Of a DNA stretch of 64,000 nucleotides, positions 39,887-49,930 are shown piece after piece. Origin of the DNA: Nematopogon swammerdamellus (taxonomy: Eukaryota > Arthropoda > Insecta > Lepidoptera > Adelidae); NCBI GenBank assembly GCA_946902875.1, contig OX336350.1, positions 19,892,048-19,956,047 on the forward strand, in the 5' to 3' direction. The translations under genes and the position numbers were made by a program. Every line of letters starts with the position of its first letter. Position 1 is the first letter of the stretch. The notes under the pieces were generated by a model. It made no database searches and had not been told where the DNA came from. It saw only the letters and a list, made by a program, of their open reading frames with translations.

Positions 39887-39975
39887 ATAGCGTCACACCT
39901 GTTTCCCAGTGGGGTAGGCAGAGACAACGGATCTCTACGTACCACGATCCTGACACACCTCTGCCGCCTCTATAA
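39887..39975 (-). mobile_element. LINE-E 3' end
   Basis: The minus strand reads GAGGCGGCAGAGGTGTGTCA, GATCCGTTGTCTCTGCCTAC and CACTGGGAAACAGGTGTGAC, then a degenerate ATGT tail. It parallels 52820-52905. Confidence 0.75.
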
Positions 39976-40393
39976 TAATTATTCTCTTGAGTTTTTTTTT
40001 TAAATAAAGTATTAGGTATAATGACAAAAAAAATCAAATGTTTTAGAGTAAGTTATAGGAATACTCTTTGCTAAATTTCAATTTTTAATACTGGACTATA
40101 TGAAAGCCCGATTTTTTTTTTACATATGCGGCCCCTCGTTACAAACGCTGCAATGCCGGCTCTGCAATGGGTGCAGCGAGCGACAGGTGCTCTCAAATCA
40201 GCAGGTTTGTGGAATAAGGAAATGAATAAAAAAGCGGCTTTTGTCCTCTTCGCTTCCATTATTCTTTTAGTGATTCTTCTTCGAGTGATAAATGATTATA
40301 CGAAATGGGTTCACTGCACCCGCGGGTTTTATTTAAGGGATATTATCTTTTGTGTGTGTGTGTGTGTTTTTTTTTCATGCAATCAAGAATGGG
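39976..40393. other. No recognised feature
   Basis: An ORF (40126-40530) continues into SINE tails, so it is composite. Its first part (PLVTNAAMPALQWVQRATGA, then a hydrophobic FASIILLVILLRVI) resembles a short membrane segment but matches nothing I know. A (TG)n run lies at 40352-40368. Confidence 0.3.
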
Positions 40394-40450
40394 TGACTGA
40401 GTCAGAGGGGCCGCCCAAGCGTCGACTTGCCAATATCAACCTCCGAGAAG
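40394..40450 (-). mobile_element. SINE-B 3' scrap
   Basis: GTGACTGAGTCAGAGGGGCC and GCCAATATCAACCTCCGAGA correspond to the reversed end of SINE-B. Confidence 0.6.
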
Positions 40451-40451
40451 G

Positions 40452-40768
40452 TAGCTTTTTTTTTATGGGAACTGAGACGTTTGGCTACATCACCTACAAC
40501 ATCCGTGATGTTTTTTTTTATGGAATCTGACACGGTTAGCTACATCACCTACAACATCCATGATGTCAGCCCATAACACCGTGGTGAACTAGGTGCCATG
40601 TCAGTGATTCCCTTCATTTCATATCGGTTACACTGGAACACGAACTATTTACGGTGGTGCTAACCCGGGCCGGATAAACCCTACTACCTAGTAAAGTAAG
40701 AAGGGAAGGGATCTACAGTTTAACGTGAAATCCGAACCACGGTCAGCCTCCAACGGTCGAGCGGTCAA
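40452..40768 (-). mobile_element. SINE-A (A2) with duplicated tail
   Basis: A 58-bp tail copy (40452-40510) is followed directly by a second tail and body (40511-40768). Both start TTTTTTTTATGG and contain ATCACCTACAACATCC. The head is cut at CAACGGTCGAGCGGTCA. Confidence 0.8.
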
Positions 40769-40792
40769 AAGAGAAGAGAAATAGATAGATAG

Positions 40793-40991
40793 AGAAATCT
40801 TTTCTCTGTGTATGTATGTATGTATGTTGTTCCATAACTCTTAAACCGATCATGCGAATTCAGTTCAGTGTAGCCGGCACGATCAAAGGGGGAAGCACTG
40901 ACATGGCACCTAGTTCACCCGGTGTTATGGGCTGACATCACGGACGTTGTAGGTGTGTAGCCAGCCGTGTCAGTTTCCATAAAAAAAAATC
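40793..40991 (+). repeat. Helitron-like scrap joined to a SINE-A 3' part
   Basis: 40793-40861 is family 1 interior (GTATGTATGTTGTTCCATAA, CTCTTAAACCGATCATGCGA). 40862-40991 is SINE-A from TTCAGTGTAGCCGGCACGAT to TTTCCATAAAAAAAAA. The join falls in GAATTCAGTTCAGTG, where the two share bases. Confidence 0.75.
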
Positions 40992-41129
40992 ACTAGCGCG
41001 GTAGCCGGACAGACCGCACGCTCATCTTCGTTTTGACGTTTTATTTATAGAATAGGAAAGCCCTCCGCATAGTCGAAATAAGGAAAAATACTATTTACTA
41101 CATTTTGATAATTAATTTGTGTATCTTTT

Positions 41130-41390
41130 GTCAAGTCGTGAATGTATTTTAAGCTTCTTGAAGAGGCTTGGCCCTCTGCTGGTAGACGCAACTGGCGGCC
41201 CGCAAGGCATACTTTATTGAAAGGGTAAGCCTTACCATCCAGCGGGGTGATGCCGCAAGTGTTCTGGGAACTTTTGGAAGCGCCCATTTTGATAGTTATT
41301 TTAATTTTTGTTAGGTATGTTTTAATTCTTTAGTTATTTGTATTTTTTATTTACTTTTTTATATTTTTTTAATAAAGATTTTGTACGTAA
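41130..41390 (+). pseudogene. LINE-W C-terminal remnant with UTR
   Basis: FLKRLGPLLVDATGGPQG and, after a frame shift, AYFIERVSLTIQRGDAASVL then GTFGSAHFDSYFNF with stop at about 41314. The UTR ends TTTTTTTAATAAAGATTTTG. Confidence 0.75.
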
Positions 41391-41847
41391 ATTTATATGT
41401 GTGCAACATCTATATATATAGGTACCTATATGTTTTTTTTTAACCAACGAACAGCATTTCATTTTTATTATTTATATAGATTGCAAAACTACAAAATGAA
41501 CAGTTCAACAAAATATAATATATAAAAATGAATTAACCAATTACCTATAAAGAAATATGTTTATCCATCAAATCAAATTTAAATAATACTTGTATTTTTA
41601 TTTCATTTCATTTAATGTTTTAAAATAATACCGAATTAATACACATAGCAATCAAGCACAATACTATTAAGGGGCGGTTTTCCAGAAATCAGGCTATGTT
41701 GTACATATGTCCTCTGCAGCACAGTCTTAGGACTAGGACAGGTGACAATAAATAAACTGTAATTTAAATAATATCCAATAAATTATTTTGAATTTTTACT
41801 TTTTTGATACTTCATATATTTTACTAGCAAACAACCGTGAGTTTATT
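41391..41847. other. No recognised feature
   Basis: AT-rich non-coding DNA. Confidence 0.45.
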
Positions 41848-41985
41848 TCGGGTCCTACAAGAGGGGCGTGAATAGGTCGTCATGGCATTGGCAACCCCGC
41901 ATACGACCGAATGTCCATGGGCGTCGTTAGACACCTTATGGGTGGCTCGGCGCCGCATGTCGCGCTTTCAATAAAAAAAAAGTAA
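41848..41985 (+). mobile_element. LINE-J 3' end only
   Basis: CGACCGAATGTCCATGGGCG, CACCTTATGGGTGGCTCGGC and CATGTCGCGCTTTCAATAAA plus A-tail. It is a very short 5'-truncated copy. Confidence 0.85.
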
Positions 41986-42103
41986 TACAAAATATACCAA
42001 TATGTATGCCAAACAATGTACCAGTTTAGCTCCTCCGGGCAAAACCTACTGACGTAAATTCAAAAATACCACATTTTACCGTACGGAAATGGACTTGTTG
42101 CGG

Positions 42104-42735
42104 TTTCATAAAAATAATAAAAACTGTTTAAAAAAACATTGAACCGACTTCAAAAAACAACTATGCACCTACTAAGAACTAAAAATTATGAAATAATTGA
42201 GTTGAAGGCGGTACAAAAACACAAAAGGGCTTCATCTATCAATTTTCTGGTGTGCTTTTGTACCCCCTTTAACACAATTATTTAATCATTTTTAGTTCTA
42301 AGTAGTTGTTTTTGGAAGTCAGTTCAATGTTTTTTTAAACAGTTTTTTAATTCACTCTTTTTAGTAATATGACGTGTAGAAGAATCACAGAAATCGGTTG
42401 TCTTGGTATAGAATTATTCGTCCACACACTTAACAGCCAATATCTTGAAACGACTGAACCTATTTTGATGAAACTTTCACTGTTCACTAAGTTGAAATAA
42501 ATGTAAGCAAAAAAAAAAAGAATGGTCACAATCCGATTAATAGTTTCGGAGAAATGCGTGGACAAACATACATACATACAAACAAACATACATACACTTA
42601 GGAAAATTGGCACACCTGTTTAGAAGCCCTGTTTAGATAGATTAACATAATATACGAATATTGTGCAATTCCAACGATATTACATACATACGGGTCGAAT
42701 TGATAACCTCCTTTTTTGAAGTCGGTTAAAAATGT
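42104..42735. repeat. Y element, longest copy, with inverted repeat
   Basis: 42110-42240 and 42245-42345 pair (ACATTGAACCGACTTCAAAA, TGAAGGCGGTACAAAAACAC and complements, imperfect). A tail to CCTCCTTTTTTGAAGTCGGT at 42707-42726 follows. Contains GAGAAATGCGTGGACAAACA and (CATA)n. Confidence 0.7.
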
Positions 42736-42944
42736 AACCAAAACAGATTTAATTTATCGGTCACACTTTTGATGATGAGGTCGTTAATCTTTTGATTGGG
42801 GTTTTCCCGTAAACAGAAATTCTAAATTTGTGCGCACGAGAGAGTGAAAAAAAAACGCTTGGCGCCCTTTGTTGCAGCTGTTATGCATAAAGGAACCAAG
42901 TGTCAAATGACGAGAATCTTCGTTTAGAAATAATTTTATTATAT

Positions 42945-43327
42945 TTTTTTTTTTTTATGGAAACTGACACGGTTGGCTACATCACCTACAACGTCCGTGA
43001 TGTCAGCCCATAACACCGGGTGAACTAGGTGCCATGTCAGTGCTTCCCACTTTGATCGTGCCGGCTACACTGAACTGGTCGGAAAACACAAACTATTTAC
43101 ATAGCCGTTTAGACCGACGTTTCATTCAGTGCGGTGGTACCAACCCGGGCGGGTTAAACCCTACCACCAAGTAAGATTAGGAGGGAAGGGACCTACAGTT
43201 TTACGAGGAATCCGAACCTCTGTCAGCCTCCAACGGTCAGCGGTCACCCATCCAAGTACTGACCGCACCCAGCGTTGCTTAACATTCAATAGCGACAGTT
43301 GACTGCACCACTGAGCTATCGAGGCTG
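42945..43327 (-). mobile_element. SINE-A, full length (A1)
   Basis: One of the best copies. The minus strand has TAGCTCAGTGGTGCAGTC, GTTAAGCAACGCTGGGTGCG, AGTACTTGGATGGGTGACCG, GAGGTTCGGATTCCTCG and the whole body to CGTGTCAGTTTCCATAAAA. Only ACAG of the head is missing. Confidence 0.93.
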
Positions 43328-43436
43328 ACCGCCTTTTTTATAACTTTAACGCCTTTATTATAACTATATTTAGTATTAAATCGTTTCAAGTCATCAAATG
43401 AACTAATGCGAAACTACGAAAAATAATAGGTAGATA

Positions 43437-43580
43437 GATAGATAGATAGAAAATTCTTTATTGCTCCAATAATATTCAACAGTAATAAATAGTACATTAG
43501 AAAATTTACATAAGGTGCAAAAGCGGACTTATCGCTTACAGAGATCTCTTACAGTCAACCTAAATAGGTATTACATATAA
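43437..43580 (-). repeat. Z repeat with GATA tail
   Basis: (TAGA)n at 43428-43450, then AATTCTTTATTGCTCC and AGCGGACTTATCGCTTACAG, ending at TCAACCTAAATAGG. Confidence 0.75.
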
Positions 43581-43841
43581 AAATATATTATAATAGAAGA
43601 CGGCGCCCCGCTAGCTTATTTTTTTTTTACCGAAGAATGATGTGCGCCATGGTGGGGCTAGATCCCACAATGTTTGTGGTAGATCGACCATCGCATTCTG
43701 GGCCCTCGAGGGCTTCCATATTACATTATAGACCTCTACTCGGCCCTCTTACTTAATAGACGTACTTGTATAAATTGTTTGTACATATATACTTAATGTT
43801 ATGTCTTTATACAATAAAAATTTTAATACATATTTTTTTTT

Positions 43842-44345
43842 ATAGACAGCCGGCGCGGGTGTCTGTGCCCAATAGTTCAACGGAAAATCAGACACAGCCA
43901 ATAACACCATTCCTCGCGAAACCACGCTCAGAGAGGCGCCATGCCGGCTATGAGGCGGACAAAGAGGTTGTCGTCTAATTTATTGACATGCCTTTTGAAG
44001 ATTCCCAGGTTATAGGTGGTGGGGAACACACTCACCGGAAGACCGTTCCATATTTTCGCCGTTCGACACAGGAACGATTTCGAAAAACGATGTGTTCTTA
44101 GTAGTTGGGTGTCAACAACATATGGATGTTCCGAGCGAGTCCGGCGGGTGTGGCGGATACGGATGGGGGCTGGAGGGATGAGGGAAGCCAATTCATCAGA
44201 GCAACGTCCATCCACCTATAGAACAGGCTAAGAGAACCGATTGTTCGCCTGTGGCCCAATGATTCAAGTTCCTCCGTGAGCTTGGGATCACCAATTAGAC
44301 GGATAGCGCGGCGCTGGTTAGAGTCCAAGGACGCCAACATATAAT
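43842..44345 (-). pseudogene. LINE-K C-terminal copy, frameshifted
   Basis: The minus strand, 44340 downwards, reads SLDSNQRRAIRLIGDPKLTE and GSLSLFYRWMD. After a one-base shift it reads DGRCSDELASLIPPAPIRIR, RFSKSFLCRTAKIWNGLPVS and NLGIFKRHVNKLDDN. This supplies the residues missing after the premature stop at 20202. Confidence 0.85.
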
Positions 44346-44454
44346 ATTATGTCTTTAGATTTTTTTAAATTGGAATTTGAACTTATGCAACGGATCTTCG
44401 TGCCTTACCTGCTGCTTCATAGTGATATTTGTTTTTATGTAAACCAGCATGGGT

Positions 44455-44720
44455 GGCCGCGCCGAGAGACCAATGGTGCAGTCGACAGAGCCAAAATCAC
44501 CTCTCCTCGCGAAACCACGCTCAGTTAGGTGCCATGCCAGCAGATTTGCGGACTGTTGCTAGGCTGTCTAGCCCGTTAATACGACGCTTGAACACACCCA
44601 GGTTAAAGGATTCAGGAAATACACTCGCCGGAAGACAGTTCCACACTCTAGCGGTGCGACAAAGAAACGATTTAGTTAGAGAATCGATTGGTTCTCAAAA
44701 GCCCAATGTCAACAGCCTTG
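44455..44720 (-). pseudogene. LINE-K C-terminal fragment
   Basis: TTTAACCTGGGTGTGTTCAA and CGGGCTAGACAGCCTAGCAA on the minus strand parallel 43960-44060. It shares CTCCTCGCGAAACCACGCTC with its neighbour 43842-44345. Confidence 0.75.
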
Positions 44721-45165
44721 TACTTATCTTGTACTAATATGTATGGAATGCTGAAATGCATATCGATTGCTTGACTAATCTCCTCGAAGACAGTGAGATG
44801 AGGTGTGGTAATTTATATGCTTGCGCTATCGAGGATTACGCATAGAATTTGGGCGAAGCGGGGCAGGCGTACTCAACAGAGGCGCCGTGTTGCGTCAGCC
44901 ACCTTTCTAGCACCTGTCTGTCTGTCTGTACATGCGGCGCCGTCGCGCCGCCGGCGCGGCGGGGAAGCGGAGACGGCGCGGGCGGCAAGCTTCTTTAGCT
45001 TGATAAGCGTTTTCTGGAAATTTGAGTTGTTAAAAATTTACACCGACATATAATAAGATTAGACGTAGACGTAACCCATACACATACATAGCGTCATGAC
45101 TGTAAATTAATAAATTACTAAATATTGTAAATTATTTTTAATTATTATAGAAAATTTGTAAAATT
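44721..45165. other. GC island in otherwise plain DNA
   Basis: 44935-44998 is extremely GC-rich (GCGCCGTCGCGCCGCCGGCG). No ORF context or promoter motif is convincing. Confidence 0.35.
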
Positions 45166-45296
45166 AATCATACACACACACACACACACACCACAATCGG
45201 GGTAAGCAGAGTAATCGGTGGTGTGCAACAAGTATTCTGGTAAATTACAGCACAACACCGACCACCACATTTAGCAAAGTATTATAAGTAAGGTCT
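45166..45296 (-). mobile_element. Rep-D 3' part
   Basis: (CA)n at 45173-45191, then CACAATCGGGGTAAGCAGAG and TTACAGCACAACACCGACCA. It is cut at AAAGTATTATAAG. Confidence 0.75.
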
Positions 45297-45500
45297 GAAC
45301 CCACTGGTTTGAACCCTACCACCTGGTAAAGTAAGAACGGAAGGGACATACAGTTTTACGTGGAATCCGATCCACGATCCACGGTCAGCCTCCAACGGTC
45401 GAGCGGTCACCCATCCAAGTGCTGACCGCGCCCAGCGTTGCTTAAGTATCAATAGCAACCATTCGACTGTCTGCACCACTGGGCTATCGAGGCTGACAGT
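45297..45500 (-). mobile_element. SINE-A 5' half (A1)
   Basis: Head and central domain only, from CACTGGTTTGAACCCTACCA to GGGCTATCGAGGCTGACAG. It has a small CGATCCACGATCCACGG duplication around box B. It abuts Rep-D directly. Confidence 0.82.
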
Positions 45501-45651
45501 CTTTCAACAGGACTCTTGAGCGTGCGTGGATCGATGCTAACTAATTACTATGCACTTAATCGAAGAGGAAGTTCGTTCCACATGCGTGCAGCGTGCACTA
45601 TGCACTGTGTGCAAAGCGTGCACCGTGGACTGTGTGCAAAAAAAAAAGGAA

Positions 45652-45980
45652 CTTTTTTTTTTTTTATGTAAACTCACACGGTTGGCTACATCACCTACAA
45701 CATCCGTGATGTCAGCCCATAACACCGGGTGAACTTGGTGCCACGTCAGTGCTTCCCTTCGGTCGTGCCGGCTACACTGAACTGGACGGAAAACACAAAC
45801 TATTTACATAGCCGTTTCGAACGACCTTTCATTCAGTGCGGTGGTACCAACCCGGGCGGGTTAAACCCTACCACCTAGTAATATAAGAAGGGAGTCATAT
45901 CCCTTAGTCGCCTTTTACGACATACATGGGGAGAGATGCAGTAGAGCTATTCTTTTAAAGTAACGGCCCCACACGGTGCA
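45652..45980 (-). mobile_element. SINE-C copy
   Basis: Runs from TTTTTTATGTAAACTCACAC to AGTAACGGCCCCACACGGTG, full length. Confidence 0.9.
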
Positions 45981-46477
45981 TTTACAAACTTTACCAAGTA
46001 TAACAATTCTTAATGGTGGAGGTACATAAAAACAGAGAAAAAAATTCTCTAACTTGAGGTATACATTTTTTATTTATCTATTTATTTCTTTAATTGACTT
46101 TTTTTTAAGTCTCTTTTTGTTTAGTTTTTTTTTCTGGGTTATGGTGAATTGTAATGTTTATGTTAATAATAACTAAAAATCTAATTACTTAAAAAACATA
46201 CCTATAGGAAAGGAAGGAGAGGAAAATCATACAAAGAGGCACTGGGGTGTCAGCCGCCACTCGGGACTAGTCGAGAGTCGAGATACGGGCGACCACGCCT
46301 TGTTCGACTATACACGGATTCTAAAAACCCAAAGGGGAGCCAAACCCGCTACCTTGAACCACTTGCTCTTTCTGTTCTGTATAAATATCACATGTCACAA
46401 TAAATACATTTTGAATTTAAAAAGAATTTAAAACTGTGAAAGTCTGAGTCCGCGTAAAATACTCGGAGGAGTGCGAA
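45981..46477. other. No recognised feature
   Basis: T-rich then mixed DNA. GAGTCGAGATACGGGCGACC occurs at about 46274. No coding signal. Confidence 0.4.
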
Positions 46478-46832
46478 GTACTGTGTGGCGACGGCACTTA
46501 AAAAGAATAGCCCCACTGCATCTCCCCCATGCATGTCGCAAAAGGCGACTAAGGGATAAGGACAAGACGCCGTGCTAAAGGGCTACAGGGTCGCCACCTC
46601 TCACCTTGGCACGGTACTTTCACCGGGTCATGCAGCAGGTGGGTCTTCGTGCCTTACTTGCTGCATGATCGATTGAATCTTGCTCGAATATACTTTGCGA
46701 AACGTGGCGGTCGGTGTTGTGCTGTAACTGACCAGAGTTCTTGCAGCACAACACCGATTACTTTGCTCACCCCGATTGTCGGGATTCAGCGTGTGTGATA
46801 ATATGTATGTTAATATGTATGAGTGTAAAGCG
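46478..46832 (+). mobile_element. Rep-D copy
   Basis: Full length from TGTGTGGCGACGGCACTTAA to the terminal hairpin and GTGTGTGATAATATGTATG. The 5' hairpin is weakened (GTGGCGA). Confidence 0.88.
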
Positions 46833-46979
46833 GACAATGCGGAAGCGGCGAGCAGGGTTTATGAAACGTACGAGTATTTGTGAATGTGAAAACCCTAATA
46901 AGCACAATCTCCCGCCAATTATTTTACGTAAATGACGAAATTGTACAAATATTGTAAATTGATGTAATTGATGTGATAT

Positions 46980-47645
46980 TTTATTTCAGCCAACTAGGGC
47001 CATACAGTGAACAAGAAACTATAAAAACATAATGAAAACTCAAACTAAACAATATTAAAATAGTTATCAAATGAATCTAAGGTAAAAGTACCTAGCACAC
47101 TTGCGGCATTTCCCCGCTGGATGGCAAGGCTAACTCGTTGGATGAAGTAAGCCTTCGATTGCGGGACACCAGTTACATCGACTAGAAGCTTCCCGAGCTT
47201 CTTCAGGAAACTCCTGGCACCAGAACTCCACGGACCGAGCGTCTCTACCGCAAAAGCAACAAAGTGAAAACTGTCGGCAAGATCACCGTATTTATTGCGT
47301 TTGAGGTCCTCTGCCCTGTTCGCGGCAGCCCCGGCTGCCCTAGAGGTCCCCTGAATGTAACTAGGGGCTAACGTATCCACGCAAGTGGCATCCCACATCA
47401 AAGACTTACCCTCAGCCCACGGAACCAGAGATATGCCGTCAGGCCTCTTGCCATCCCGCCGGGAATAGCCGCAAGGTTCCTGGATGCACGGAATATGTAC
47501 AGTTTGAAGGGTAGTTTTTATAATATAATTTAAATTATGATGTCTTGACCATCGACCCGCACTCTTAACACATGAGAGGCCATGATGCCCGAGAGTGTTC
47601 ACCTGGGCCCCACAAACACATGTATGCCTTTCACAAATTTTTATA
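46980..47645 (-). mobile_element. LINE-W 3' part
   Basis: Coding end plus 3' UTR finishing TATGGCCCTAGTTGGC then TGAAATAAAA (46978-47004), identical over 25 bp to the LINE-N end. Confidence 0.78.
47045..47645 (-). CDS. LINE C-terminal domain, PD-x-WD type (fragment)
   Basis: About 200 open codons. A cysteine/histidine cluster CVCGAQVNTLGHHGLSC opens the piece upstream of the internal ATG at 47602. Then come RWSRHHNLNYIIKTTLQTVH, GKRPDGISLVPW, KSLMWDATCVDTLAPSY, AVETLGPWSSGARSFLKKLG and QRVSLAIQRGNAASVLGTF. I have seen this domain at C-termini of invertebrate transposon reverse transcriptases. RPDG...WDAT resembles the PD..D core of restriction-like endonucleases in R2/R4 LINEs, but that link is inference. 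No stop or frameshift. The RT is absent. Frameshifted relatives: 39654-39870, 41130-41390. Confidence 0.65.
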
Positions 47646-48046
47646 TTATTTTATTGATATTTTATTTATATTTCTAATTAATTGTGTGCTGTATATTATG
47701 TGTTATTGTTTGTGTACATATATGAGTTTATACCTGAATTAAACGTTTATTTAAAGCGTTAACTAGGACAAGGGTGTCGGAGCATCTTAATAGGACTCCG
47801 TGGGAGTTAATTTCGTCATGTAATTATTACTGTGAATTATATTCGTTATCACGCAATTGTTCGTCACGTATGCCTCACGAATGTCTTATCGTTATCAGAT
47901 GTTCGTGAAACTGAGAACACAGTAGTGTTATGTATGCACGCGTCAACGCCGCGCCGCGCCGCGCCGTCCACAGTGTAATCTTGACACATTTGCGATACTT
48001 ATCACACCTTATCAAGTAGGTACAGTTTAGGCAGCAGCGGATATAA
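47646..48046. other. No recognised feature
   Basis: AT-rich, with a short (CGCGC)n-like stretch GCCGCGCCGCGCCGCGCCG at 47949-47967. Confidence 0.4.
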
Positions 48047-48071
48047 GGGGGGGGGGGGGGGGGGGGGGGGG
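48047..48071 (+). repeat. Poly(G) run of 25
   Basis: Twenty-five consecutive G residues follow GGATATAA. A G-run this long could form quadruplexes and is also prone to sequencing length error. Confidence 0.95.
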
Positions 48072-48147
48072 CAATGTCACTAAAAAATTCCAAATGGCGG
48101 ACACAGGATGTCAAATTGTTATTTTGATCAAAAAACTATTATTTTGT

Positions 48148-48482
48148 GCCGTGTGGGGCCGGTACTTAAAAAGAATAGCCCCACTGCATCTCTCCCCGTG
48201 CATGTCGTAAGAGGCGACTAAGGGATAAGGACAAGATACTGCGCTAAAGGGCGACAGGCTAGCCACTTCTCACCTTGGCGCAGTCCTTCCACCTAGTCAT
48301 GCAGCAGGTGGGTTCTTTGTGTTTTACTTGCTGCTTGATAGTTGTCTTGTCCGTATACTGTGCTAAACGTGGTGGTCGGTGTTGTGCTGTAATTTACCAG
48401 AGTCCTTATAGCACAACACCGATTACTCTGCTTACCCTGATTGTCGGGATACAGCGTGTGTTATGTATGTATGTATGTAACT
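48148..48482 (+). mobile_element. Rep-D, full-length reference copy
   Basis: Starts CCGTGTGGGGCCGGTACTTA with hairpin GTGGGGC/GCCCCAC. Then GCATCTCTCCCCGTGCATGT, GGCGACTAAGGGATAAGGAC, ACTTGCTGCTTGATAG, a strong hairpin (GGTCGGTGTTGTGCTG..TAGCACAACACCG), CCTGATTGTCGGGATACAGC and a (TATG)n tail. No ORF. It may be a SINE-like unit or the conserved end of a CR1-like LINE. Copies: 19107, 46478, 52391, 54165, 56338, 59728, 63300. Confidence 0.85.
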
Positions 48483-48581
48483 ATTATTTTGTTGTTGACG
48501 GCATTTCCTTTTCCTGAATTCACCCGTGTGCCGCCCTATATACGCTTATATGTACATGCCGAAATCTAAGATGTATTCTAC

Positions 48582-48968
48582 GTCAGCCTCGGTAGCTCAG
48601 TGGTGCGGTCGGTCGACTGTTGTTAAGCACACCTGAGCGCGGTTAGTACTTGGATGGGTCACTCGACCGTTGGAGGCTGACCGTGGTTCGGATTCCACGT
48701 ACAACTGTAGGTCCCTTCCCTTCTTACCTTACTTATAAACCCTACCACCTGGTAGGATTTATCCCGCCCGGGTTGGTACCCCCGCACTGAACGAAACATC
48801 GGTCGAAACGGCTATGTAATTAATTTGTGTTTTCGTTCAGTTCAGTGTAGCCGACATGAAATGAAGGGAAGCACTGACATGTCACCTAGTTCACCCGGTT
48901 TTATGGGCTGACATCACGGCTGTTGTAGGAGATGTAGCCAACCGTGTCAGTTTCCATAAAAAAAAAAT
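48582..48968 (+). mobile_element. SINE-A, full length (A2)
   Basis: GGTAGCTCAGTGGTGCGGTC, GTTAAGCACACCTGAGCGCG, box B GGTTCGGATTCC, tail TTTCCATAAAAAAAAA. The box C part of the 5S block is shortened (TGGATGGGTCACTCG). A short inverted duplication, TATAAACCCTACCACCTGGT, interrupts the central domain. Confidence 0.9.
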
Positions 48969-49207
48969 GTCATAAATCGGCAAAACGGATTGATGACGAA
49001 TGTTTACTTGTTAATATTGCGAAATATTCTAGAATTTATGTCCAAACGTAATAATCCACCAATTTAACTTTCGATCCGCCCCTGGTCTAGTGCATTCAAC
49101 CGGAAATAGCAACCAATTTGTAAAAATGTCAGGTGATCCGCACTGTAATTGCCGCAAAATGTTTTAAAAATCTATTGGCCGTTTATCTAATTTTATTTTA
49201 TTTTTAA

Positions 49208-49335
49208 TTTTTTTATTGCTTCCGAACTGGGTGGCTCTGCCCGAGGTGGAAGCCTCAGGCGTAACCAATTTCACCGCCGAGGAAGTGCCAGTCCGGCTTG
49301 GAGGTGGACTAATGTCGCTGGAAGGAATGAATTTT
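49208..49335 (-). mobile_element. LINE-K 3' UTR copy
   Basis: The minus strand reads CTCCAAGCCGGACTGGCACT, GTGAAATTGGTTACGCCTGA and AGTTCGGAAGCAATAAAAAA, parallel to 20325-20420. Confidence 0.8.
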
Positions 49336-49394
49336 ACAAACTATGTATATTTTGTTACGTAATTCGGTATGGATGGCTGAGTCAGTCAGACTCC

Positions 49395-49930
49395 ACATAC
49401 ATACATACATAACTCACGCTTTTGTATGCCGACAATCAGGGTAAGCAGAGCAATCGGTGTTGTGCTATAAGTTCATACATACATATACATACATAACGTC
49501 ACGCCTGCCTGCCTCCCAGTAGGGCAGGCAAAAACAACGGACCCAACCCACGCAAGCAACCCAACCCCACAGAGCATCAAATACCTACCGCGCGCGCGCC
49601 CTACTAGAGGCGCCCTAAGCGATAATATTTGAAACCCAAAAACTACACGCAGTGCTGCTAGCGCTTCGTATGTGTGTGTGTGTGTGTGTGCTCGTATCGA
49701 CACTACACACAAAGAGGAGCAAGTTAGGCACACGCACAAAACAAATGCACACGCACAACACACATATGTAAGTCATAGGCCACGCCCACAGGCATCAACG
49801 GCGTTGTAGAGAAATCGCGCTCAGGGCGCCTCTAGGAGGGGCGCGCGCATTTGATGCTCTGTGACCCAACCCCCATGCGCCACGATCCATTACACAAACA
49901 TTATGAGAGTGGAAGAGGCGGCCAAAGTGT
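49395..49930 (-). mobile_element. LINE-E/Rep-D composite insertion
   Basis: After an (ACAT)n tail come a Rep-D 3' end (GACAATCAGGGTAAGCAGAG, 49430-49472), another (ACAT)n, and the LINE-E 3' end (CGTCACGCCTGCCTGCCTCC, and GAGTGGAAGAGGCGG at 49907). hAT-1 interrupts the LINE-E part. Confidence 0.75.
49568..49863. mobile_element. hAT-1 copy, uninterrupted
   Basis: Ends CACAGAGCATCAAAT and ATTTGATGCTCTGTG. ACCCAACCC flanks both sides (49559-49567, 49864-49872); an 8-bp duplication plus one C is likely. It is the reference for the split copy at 31234-32928. Confidence 0.92.

Noticed and set aside
40126..40530. 134-codon ORF with a hydrophobic segment
   Set aside because: Its second half is a (TG)n tract and SINE-B/SINE-A tails; no homologue recognised for the first half.
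49473..49763. Cysteine-rich ORF (CACAFVLCVC...)
   Set aside because: It is the GT/CA-rich interior of the hAT-1 MITE and recurs in each copy.
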